Part shown: one piece after another, positions 33,408 to 39,133 of the stretch
Layout of the letters: each line of letters starts with the position of its first letter
Numbering within the stretch: the stretch's first letter is position 1
From: Erythrobacter sp.
GTDB lineage: Bacteria > Pseudomonadota > Alphaproteobacteria > Sphingomonadales > Sphingomonadaceae
Length of the DNA: 39,133 bases
Direction: 5' to 3'
NCBI GenBank assembly: GCA_002695185.1
Contig: NZOF01000163.1
Coordinates: 97,353 to 136,485, forward strand
Notes under the pieces: model-generated
Told to the model about the DNA's origin: nothing
The model's database searches: none
What the model saw: only the letters and a program-made list of their open reading frames with translations
Translations under genes and position numbers: made by a program

Positions 33408-34337
33408 TTAGAGCTTTTCGGTAAGCTCCGGCACCGCCTTGAAGAGATCGGCAACAAGGCCGATGTCCGCGACCTGGAAGATCGGGGCGTCTTCGTCCTT
33501 GTTGATGGCGATGATGGTCTTGGAATCCTTCATGCCGGCAAGGTGCTGGATGGCGCCCGAAATACCGATGGCGATGTAGACTTCCGGGGCCACGATCTTG
33601 CCGGTCTGGCCGACCTGGTAATCGTTGGGCACATAACCCGCATCGACCGCGGCGCGCGAGGCACCGATGCCGGCGCCGAGCTTGTCGGCCAGCGGGGTGA
33701 TGTATTCTTCGAAGGTCTCTGCATCCTTCAGTGCACGACCACCCGAAACGATGACCTTGGCGCTGGTGAGTTCGGGACGATCGCTTTCGGCGATTTCCTG
33801 GCTGACGAAGCTGGAAATGCCAGCATCGGTTGGACCAGAGATTTCCTCGATCTCGCCCGATCCGCCTTCCGCTTCCGCCTTGTCGAAGGCAGTACCGCGC
33901 ACGGTGATGACGAGCTTTTCGTCACTCGAATCTACGGTCGCGATCGCGTTGCCGGCATAGATCGGACGGGTGAAGGTCTTGTCGCCCTCAACCGAAAGAA
34001 TGTCCGAAATCTGCATCACGTCGAGCAGGGCGGCCACGCGCGGCGCGATGTTCTTGCCGGTGGTGGTGGCGGGCGCAACGAAGGCGTCGTGATGGCCCAT
34101 CTGATCGGCGATTAGCGGCGCAACATTCTCGGCCAGTGCGTGCTCATAGGCCGCATCGTCGGCGAGGTGGACCTTGCCCACTCCGGCGATTTTCGCGGCG
34201 GCATCGGCAACGGCGCGGCAGCCCGAACCGGCGACCAGCAGGTGAACGTCACCCAGCTTGCTCGCCGCAGTGACGGCTGCCAATGTTGCGTCCTTCATCT
34301 CGGTATTGTCGTGTTCGACCCAGACGAGAGTTTTCAT
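33408..34337 (-). CDS. etfA: Electron transfer flavoprotein alpha subunit
   Basis: EtfA holds the FAD that carries electrons from acyl-CoA dehydrogenases to ETF:ubiquinone oxidoreductase. The 309-residue protein has the C-terminal FAD-binding domain with [31 protein letters not shown] and [13 protein letters not shown] [13 protein letters not shown], and ends in the standard [15 protein letters not shown]. It follows etfB by 26 nt in the same direction, the usual EtfBA order. A strong terminator follows its stop. Confidence 0.95.
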   Translation of the reverse strand: MKTLVWVEHDNTEMKDATLAAVTAASKLGDVHLLVAGSGCRAVADAAAKIAGVGKVHLADDAAYEHALAENVAPLIADQMGHHDAFVAPATTTGKNIAPRVAALLDVMQISDILSVEGDKTFTRPIYAGNAIATVDSSDEKLVITVRGTAFDKAEAEGGSGEIEEISGPTDAGISSFVSQEIAESDRPELTSAKVIVSGGRALKDAETFEEYITPLADKLGAGIGASRAAVDAGYVPNDYQVGQTGKIVAPEVYIAIGISGAIQHLAGMKDSKTIIAINKDEDAPIFQVADIGLVADLFKAVPELTEKL

Positions 34338-34363
34338 AATCTATTCCTTTCCTGTCCGGATTC

Positions 34364-35110
34364 TCAAACGATGCCCATGGCCTTGATCTTGGCGACCAGC
34401 GCATCGACGTCCTCGACCTTTTCGCCTGCCTGGCGAACCGGCGGTTCGGAGACATTGGTGGTCTTGAGGCGCGGCGTGGTGTCGACGCCGTAATCGGACG
34501 GGCTCTTGGTATCCAAGGGCTTCTTCTTCGCCTTCATGATGTTCGGCAGCGAAGCATAACGCGGTTCGTTCAGGCGCAGGTCGGTGGTGACGATCGCCGG
34601 AAGCGTCAGCTTCACGGTTTCGAGACCGCCATCGACTTCGCGCTTCACGGTCACGCTGTCGCCGGCCACTTCGACGGTGTTGGCGAAGGTGCCTTGCGGG
34701 CGGCCCATGAGGGCAGCGAGCATCTGGCCGGTCTGGTTCGAATCGTCATCGATCGCCTGCTTGCCAAGCATCACGATGCCGGGCTTTTCCTCTTCGGCGA
34801 TGGCCTTGAGAATCTTGGCGACGGCGAGCGGTTCGACTTCGTCATCGGTTTCGACGAGGATCGCGCGGTCCGCACCCATGGCGAGGGCGGTGCGCAGCGT
34901 TTCCTGCGCCTTTGCCGGGCCGATGGAAACGGCCACGATTTCTTCCGCATTGCCCGCTTCCTTGATGCGGATGGCCTCTTCGACGGCGATTTCGTCGAAG
35001 GGGTTCATGCTCATCTTGACGTTGGCGAGGTCCACGCCCGAGCCATCGGCCTTCACGCGCGGTTTGACGTTGTAATCGATCACCCGCTTGACGGGGACGA
35101 GGATCTTCAT
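34364..35110 (-). CDS. etfB: Electron transfer flavoprotein beta subunit
   Basis: EtfB forms the heterodimer with EtfA, binds AMP, and docks dehydrogenases through its recognition loop. The 248-residue sequence begins [19 protein letters not shown] and has the typical [21 protein letters not shown] block (near 25-45), with the C-terminal [10 protein letters not shown] and [10 protein letters not shown] tail that wraps EtfA. The ATG at 35110 follows a GAGAGGAAGG region. A LiuR-like palindrome is 52-67 nt upstream of the start (see the separate entry). The pair serves acyl-CoA and branched-chain amino acid oxidation. Confidence 0.95.
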   Translation of the reverse strand: MKILVPVKRVIDYNVKPRVKADGSGVDLANVKMSMNPFDEIAVEEAIRIKEAGNAEEIVAVSIGPAKAQETLRTALAMGADRAILVETDDEVEPLAVAKILKAIAEEEKPGIVMLGKQAIDDDSNQTGQMLAALMGRPQGTFANTVEVAGDSVTVKREVDGGLETVKLTLPAIVTTDLRLNEPRYASLPNIMKAKKKPLDTKSPSDYGVDTTPRLKTTNVSEPPVRQAGEKVEDVDALVAKIKAMGIV

Positions 35111-35161
35111 GGGGGATACCTTCCTCTCGACTTGAAAACTATGGGTCCCGCCTAACTTGCG

Positions 35162-35177
35162 TTTACGTAAACGTCAA
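35162..35177. promoter_or_regulatory. LiuR-like palindromic operator upstream of etfBA
   Basis: TTTACGTAAACGTCAA reads as TTTACGT-AA-ACGTCAA, matching TTTACGT-N2-ACGTAAA at all but one arm base; a perfect 12-mer GTTTACGTAAAC (35161-35172) overlaps it. It lies in the etfB promoter region, with a minus-strand TTGACG (35177-35172) inside it. Confidence 0.6.
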
Positions 35178-35260
35178 GCAAGGCGGGCCGAGTGCTTGCT
35201 TAGATAAGGCGGGGCGCCTGCGAGCGTTCCCGCAGGCCCGGCAAAAGGCGTCAGGCCCGC

Positions 35261-35300
35261 AAAAAGAAAAGGCGGGCCGCGTTTCCGCTGGCCCGCCTTT
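35261..35300 (-). terminator. Rho-independent terminator after sucC
   Basis: GGCGGGCC (35271-35278) and GGCCCGCC (35290-35297), extended by A/T pairs, form a stem with an 11-nt loop. On the minus strand the stem is followed by TTTTCTTTTT. A second, smaller hairpin (35216-35237) lies further on without a T-tract. Confidence 0.85.
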
Positions 35301-35327
35301 CTATGTCTTTCGTAAAGAGTAGGCCGA

Positions 35328-36527
35328 TTAAGCCGCCTTCTTCACCTCTGCCACGATCTTCTTGGCAGCATCGCCGAGATCGTCGGCGCTGACGATCGGC
35401 AGGCCCGAATTCTCAAGGATTTCCTTGCCGGCCTGGACGTTCGTGCCTTCGAGACGAACCACGAGCGGAACCGACAGGTTCACGTCCTTGGCTGCCTGCA
35501 CGATGCCGTTCGCGATCACGTCGCATTTCATGATCCCGCCGAAGATGTTGACGAGAATGCCCTCGACCGCCGGATCCTTGAGGATGATCTTGAATGCCGC
35601 CGTCACCTTCTCGGTGGTGGCGCCGCCGCCCACGTCGAGGAAGTTGGCCGGGAACGCGCCGTTGAGCTTGATGATGTCCATCGTCGCCATGGCCAGGCCC
35701 GCGCCGTTGACCATGCAGCCGATGTTTCCATCCAGCTTGATGTAGGCGAGATCGTATTCGCTTGCTTCGACTTCGGCCGGATCTTCCTCGGTCTCGTCGC
35801 GCATGCCTTCCACGTCCTTGTGGCGATAGAGCGCGTTACCGTCGAAGCTCATCTTGGTGTCGAGCACGGAGAGGTTGCCGTCGGTGTCTTCGACCAGCGG
35901 ATTGATCTCGAGCATTTCCATGTCGAGTTCCATGAAGGCGGTGTAGAGCTGTTTCGCCAGCTTCTGGCACTGCTTGTTGGTGTCGCCTTCCAGCTTGAGC
36001 GCGAAAGCCACTGCGCGGCCGTGGTGCGGCATGAAGCCCTGCGCCGGGTCGATCGTGATAGTGGTGATCTTCTCGGGCGTTTCGTGGGCAACATCTTCAA
36101 TGTCCATGCCGCCTTCGGTCGAAGCGATCATGGCGACCTGGCCGGTGGCACGGTCGACCAGCATCGACAGGTAATATTCCTTTTCGATGTCGACACCGTC
36201 GGTCACGTAAAGACGGTTGACCTGCTTGCCCTCATCGCCGGTCTGGATGGTGACGAGCGTGTTGCCGAGCATTTCCTTGGCATTGGTTTCGACTTCCTCG
36301 ACGCTCTTCGACAGGCGCACGCCGCCCTTGCCGTTGGGGCCGAGTTCCTTGAACTTGCCCTTGCCGCGGCCGCCGGCGTGGATCTGAGCCTTCACGACAT
36401 AGAGCGGCCCGGGGAGTTTCTTCGCACCTTCGACGGCTTCCTCGACGGTGAGCGCTGCGTAGCCCGTGGGAACGGCGATGCCGTATTTCGCGAGGAGTTC
36501 CTTGGCCTGATATTCGTGAATGTTCAT
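35328..36527 (-). CDS. sucC: Succinyl-CoA ligase (ADP-forming) beta subunit
   Basis: SucC, with SucD, makes succinate and ATP from succinyl-CoA in the TCA cycle. The 399-residue protein opens with the family start [12 protein letters not shown], has the ATP-grasp lysine K46 and GGRGKG (52-57), [10 protein letters not shown] (near 200), and GGGATTEKV with NIFGGI near the C-terminus. The ATG at 36527 gives this exact start; the frame is open to 36677 but that extra part is not SucC-like. No sucD is next to it: the gene stands alone with a terminator, and etfB follows. SucD must be elsewhere. Confidence 0.95.
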   Translation of the reverse strand: MNIHEYQAKELLAKYGIAVPTGYAALTVEEAVEGAKKLPGPLYVVKAQIHAGGRGKGKFKELGPNGKGGVRLSKSVEEVETNAKEMLGNTLVTIQTGDEGKQVNRLYVTDGVDIEKEYYLSMLVDRATGQVAMIASTEGGMDIEDVAHETPEKITTITIDPAQGFMPHHGRAVAFALKLEGDTNKQCQKLAKQLYTAFMELDMEMLEINPLVEDTDGNLSVLDTKMSFDGNALYRHKDVEGMRDETEEDPAEVEASEYDLAYIKLDGNIGCMVNGAGLAMATMDIIKLNGAFPANFLDVGGGATTEKVTAAFKIILKDPAVEGILVNIFGGIMKCDVIANGIVQAAKDVNLSVPLVVRLEGTNVQAGKEILENSGLPIVSADDLGDAAKKIVAEVKKAA

Positions 36528-36648
36528 GTCGATCGCTGATCCTTCGCGCCTGGTAGCGCTATACGGGGTGGGAATTGCGCTTCGCGCATAAGCATGTCTG
36601 GGCGCGCTTGAAAAGAGCGGGTTTCGGGTGCAGGGGCCTCGGCGTCCC

Positions 36649-37431
36649 ATGATAGACAGCAAACGCCTCGAAACCATCGTCGCTCAGGCCGGCGAGATAG
36701 CGCTCGGCCTGTGGCCCGGCGCCGGTGCGGAATTGCGCACCTGGGAGAAGGCGCCCGGCAGTCCGGTGTGCGAAGCGGACCTTGCCGTCGATGCCTTTCT
36801 CAAGCGCGAACTGGGGGCGCTGCTTCCTTCGGCTGGCTGGCTCTCGGAAGAGACGGTCGACGATCCGAAACGGCTTGATCGCGATCTGATCTGGCTGGTC
36901 GATCCGGTGGATGGCACGCGTGACTTCATCCGCGGGCGCAAGGGCTGGGCGGTCAGTGTCGCGCTGATCAGCGGCGGGCGGCCGTTGCTGGGTACGCTGT
37001 GCGCACCGGCCCGTGGCGAGATGTGGCAGGCGGTTGCGGGGCAGGGGGCCACGCTGAATGGCAGGGCCATCCGCGCATCGATTCGCCAGGAGTTCGACGG
37101 GGCGCGTGTTCCGGCCAACGATCTGATGAAGCAGGACCACATGCTGACCAAGGTGGAGCAGCCCAATTCGATTGCGCTGCGAATCGCCATGGTCGCCGAC
37201 GATCGTGCCGATCTGGTCGCCACGCTGCGCTGGGGTTTCGAATGGGATATCGCCGCAGCCGGGCTGATCGCGCGCGAAGCCGGGGCAGCGGTGTCCGACA
37301 GTTTCGGGCGGAAACTGGACTATAACAAGCGCGATCCGCGCGCGTTCGGCGTGGTCGCCTGCGCGCCCGGCATTCATTCCGCCACGATCGAGCACCTTGC
37401 CGATCGGGCCAACAAGGTCGTTAGCCAGTAA
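36649..37431 (+). CDS. Inositol-monophosphatase-family phosphatase (CysQ/IMPase-like)
   Basis: A 260-residue Mg-dependent phosphatase. Metal-site residues are complete: E67-E68 in WLSEET, D85 and D88 in DPVDGT (85-90), and D200 in EWDIAAAG. Sphingomonad members of this branch are often called 3'(2'),5'-bisphosphate nucleotidase CysQ, which recycles PAP, but inositol- or histidinol-phosphatase activity cannot be excluded. The ATG at 36649 is preferred over a GTG at 36628. Divergent from sucC, 121 nt apart. Its 3' end meets a terminator that belongs to the convergent OmpA-like gene. Confidence 0.85.
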   Translation: MIDSKRLETIVAQAGEIALGLWPGAGAELRTWEKAPGSPVCEADLAVDAFLKRELGALLPSAGWLSEETVDDPKRLDRDLIWLVDPVDGTRDFIRGRKGWAVSVALISGGRPLLGTLCAPARGEMWQAVAGQGATLNGRAIRASIRQEFDGARVPANDLMKQDHMLTKVEQPNSIALRIAMVADDRADLVATLRWGFEWDIAAAGLIAREAGAAVSDSFGRKLDYNKRDPRAFGVVACAPGIHSATIEHLADRANKVVSQ

Positions 37432-37440
37432 GCACCCGAC

Positions 37441-37470
37441 AAAAAAGGGGCCGGACTAAGCCCGACCCCT
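37441..37470 (-). terminator. Rho-independent terminator after the OmpA-like lipoprotein gene
   Basis: AGGGGCCGG (37446-37454) pairs with the CCCGACCCCT side (37461-37470) with one mismatch, and on the minus strand six Ts (37446-37441) follow. No T-tract serves the plus-strand phosphatase gene. Confidence 0.75.
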
Positions 37471-37504
37471 CTGGTGACTGCTATGTCAGTCCGCAGTGCG
37501 GCGC

Positions 37505-38197
37505 TTACTGGTTGGCGCGCGCTGCGTTCACATCGTCCTGATCAAAAGGAATAATCTTGATTTCGACACGGCGGTTCAGCGGCTCTGCCACATTGTCGCC
37601 GGTCTGCACGGCCAGGCGCGTTTCGCCGAAGCCCATCCAGCGGATACGCGAGGAGCTTACACCGCGGCTGGTGAGGTAGTTGGCAACTGCCTGCGCGCGC
37701 TGCTCCGACAGGCGCTGGTTCGAATCGCTCGAACCGACGGTGTCGGTGTAGCCGTAAACGTCGACCAGGCTGTTGGGATACTGGACGAGGTTTGCAGCGA
37801 CATTGTCCAGCGTCTGGCGGAAGGTCTCGTTGATGGTGTAGCTGCCGGTGGCGAAGGTCACGCCGTTGGGCAGGTTCACGAGAATGGCGTCACCGCCATC
37901 GGTTTCCGAAACATCGACGCCCGAACCGGCGGTCTGCTCTTTCAGTTCCTTGATCTGCTGGTCCATGCGGTAACCGACATAGCCGCCGCCTGCCGCGCCT
38001 GCGGCTGCACCGATGATGCGTCCGGTCTTGCCGCCGATAACGCCGCCAAGCAGCCCGCCGGCAACTGCGCCGCCGACGCCGCCGAGAACGGTGCGCGAAA
38101 TCTTCTGCTCACCCGTGTTCGGGTCGGTGACACAGGCCGAGGTGCCCAGGAGAGCGACCGAGGAAAGGCCGGCGAGGAAAAAGCGTGATGTCTTCAT
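37505..38197 (-). CDS. OmpA-family lipoprotein with glycine zipper
   Basis: A 230-residue outer-membrane lipoprotein. The signal ends in LLGTSA with cysteine C22 for lipidation. A glycine-zipper region (38-75) could be membrane-associated, and the C-terminal OmpA domain (about 105-218) binds diaminopimelate of peptidoglycan, with YTDTVGSSDSNQRLSEQRA (150-168) and NRRVEI (208-213). This is the YiaD/Pal-like class that tethers the outer membrane to the wall. The ATG at 38197 gives the lipobox; the longer open frame to 38299 does not. A possible EcfG-like promoter lies upstream with one mismatch. Confidence 0.9.
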   Translation of the reverse strand: MKTSRFFLAGLSSVALLGTSACVTDPNTGEQKISRTVLGGVGGAVAGGLLGGVIGGKTGRIIGAAAGAAGGGYVGYRMDQQIKELKEQTAGSGVDVSETDGGDAILVNLPNGVTFATGSYTINETFRQTLDNVAANLVQYPNSLVDVYGYTDTVGSSDSNQRLSEQRAQAVANYLTSRGVSSSRIRWMGFGETRLAVQTGDNVAEPLNRRVEIKIIPFDQDDVNAARANQ

Positions 38198-38366
38198 GTT
38201 TTTAGTTCCCTTTTTTGCGAGACGGGGTTTCACAGCCCTGGGACCTTCCACACCCGTGTGCGATGGGACGCGCCCACCTGCGTCTCTAGAACCTCCCAAC
38301 CACTCAATTAACAGCCTGTTCCCCCGAAGCGCTGGCAGCGCCGTGCTTTTGTGCTAGCGAGGAAGC

Positions 38367-39133
38367 GTGACACCCTATCCCTGGACAGATCTGCTCGTCA
38401 TCGCCGGCCTGATCTTGCTCAATGGCGTTTTCGCCATGAGCGAGCTTGCCATCGTTTCCGCCCGCACGGGGCGGCTGCGCACCTCCGCACAGAAAGGCAG
38501 CGCGGGGGCGAAAACCGCGATCGAACTGGCGGCGGACCCGGGCAAGTTCCTCTCCACCGTGCAGATCGGCATCACGCTGGTCGGCATCGTCGCCGGTGCC
38601 TATTCTGGCGCGAGCCTGGGCGGGCCGACGGGTGAACGGCTGGTCGCGCTGGGTGTGCCTGCAGAGTGGGCGGACCAGGCCGGTTTTGCGCTGGTCATCG
38701 CGCTCACTACCTATTTCAGCCTCGTCGTGGGCGAACTCGTGCCCAAGCAAGTCGCGCTGCGGGCGGCGGTACCGATCGCCATTGCCATGGCGCTGCCCAT
38801 GGCCATCCTGGCGAAGATCGCCGCGCCGGTGGTGTGGCTGCTCGATGCGTCGTCGGGCGCCCTGATTCGCCTGCTGGGCGTGAAGCCTGGCGGGCAAAGC
38901 TCGGTCACGGCGGAAGAATTGCAGATGCTGTTTGCCGAAGCGACGCGCAGCGGCGTGATCGAGACCGAACAGCACCAGATGCTCGCCGGGGTGGTCCGCC
39001 TCGCACAGCGCCCCGTGCGCGAGGTGATGACGCCGCGCACCGATCTCGACTGGATCGACGTGAGTGCCGACGAAGAGGCGGTGCGCCAGCTGCTCGAGGA
39101 CAGCCCGCATTCGGTCTGGCCGGTGGCCGATGG
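38367..39133 (+). CDS. CNNM/CorC-type membrane protein (hemolysin-C family), 3' end beyond the window
   Basis: The first 255 residues of a DUF21/CBS membrane protein. The DUF21 part has about four hydrophobic spans (about 7-27, 65-85, 105-125, 131-160), with the hallmarks GVFAMSELAIVSARTGRL (20-37), VQIGITLVGIVAGAYSG (65-81) and VGELVPKQVAL (120-130). VREVMTPRTDLDWIDV (near 220-235) is the start of the first CBS domain. Relatives transport Mg2+ or Co2+ or regulate such transport; the hemolysin name is historical. The start is GTG at 38367, after AGGAAGC. The end and the CorC domain are not visible. Confidence 0.88.
   Translation, partial: MTPYPWTDLLVIAGLILLNGVFAMSELAIVSARTGRLRTSAQKGSAGAKTAIELAADPGKFLSTVQIGITLVGIVAGAYSGASLGGPTGERLVALGVPAEWADQAGFALVIALTTYFSLVVGELVPKQVALRAAVPIAIAMALPMAILAKIAAPVVWLLDASSGALIRLLGVKPGGQSSVTAEELQMLFAEATRSGVIETEQHQMLAGVVRLAQRPVREVMTPRTDLDWIDVSADEEAVRQLLEDSPHSVWPVAD

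Noticed and set aside
37496..39110. Long frames opposite the OmpA-like lipoprotein and the CNNM-type gene
   Set aside because: Shadows; the opposite-strand reading has the lipobox and OmpA motifs, or the DUF21 motifs.
1..39133. Search for tRNA, rRNA, CRISPR arrays, insertion sequences and phage genes
   Set aside because: No convincing cloverleaf, repeat-spacer pattern, transposase or integrase was seen by eye; a tRNAscan, Infernal or IS search would be the decisive test.

Overview
The window looks like chromosomal DNA of a GC-rich alphaproteobacterium, most likely Sphingomonadales and close to Erythrobacteraceae. The evidence is the alphaproteobacterial cell-cycle regulators TrcR (DUF1013) and SciP (DUF1153), an alphaproteobacterial-type MnmA and COQ7, a bactofilin/M23 pair, an EcfG-type stress promoter, and secreted proteins of a style common in sphingomonads. 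Genes are tightly packed with many 1-4 nt overlaps. I see no insertion sequence, prophage, CRISPR array, tRNA, rRNA or integrase. No stretch over 300 bases lacks a gene; the longest gaps (8838-9073, 20103-20315, 26482-26708, 35111-35327) are described in the entries.

Layout. 1-7.2 kb: start of clpA (minus, cut by the window edge), a DUF1192 protein, a quinone oxidoreductase, a coupled metallophosphoesterase/glycosyltransferase pair (probably envelope lipid or glycolipid work), trcR and an acyl-CoA ligase. 7.2-15.1 kb: envelope and housekeeping block with bactofilin plus membrane-anchored M23 endopeptidase (minus), then nadD, rsfS, rlmH, a degenerate EnvC-like LytM factor, ctpA, dsbB, coq7 and a secreted protein. 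15.1-20.1 kb: UDP-GlcNAc 2-epimerase convergent with a minus-strand run dnaJ-like > yihY > fabI > nucleotide-sugar epimerase. 20.3-24.2 kb: coupled pdxH > cation efflux > phzF, a convergent lipoprotein serine hydrolase, and a small anchored protein. 24.2-26.5 kb: mnmA divergent from an unknown 97-aa protein and sciP, then a GlsB-type stress membrane protein behind an EcfG promoter. 26.7-32.4 kb: RND efflux adaptor and pump, and a DUF445 protein. 32.4-36.5 kb (minus): sucC, etfB, etfA and a secreted TonB-C-domain protein. 36.6-39.1 kb: an IMPase-family phosphatase, an OmpA-like lipoprotein (minus) and the start of a CNNM/CorC-type membrane protein, cut by the window edge.

Working together: peptidoglycan remodelling is the strongest theme (bactofilin, M23 enzyme, EnvC-like activator, CtpA, OmpA lipoprotein), next to two cell-cycle transcription regulators. 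The acyl-CoA ligase, ETF and SucC belong to acyl-CoA oxidation and the TCA cycle, and a LiuR-like palindrome precedes etfBA. No complete novel defence or biosynthetic system is evident. The most noteworthy observations are regulatory: a terminator whose arm is also the next gene's ribosome binding site, the etf operator, the EcfG promoter, and hairpins just upstream of trcR and pdxH.
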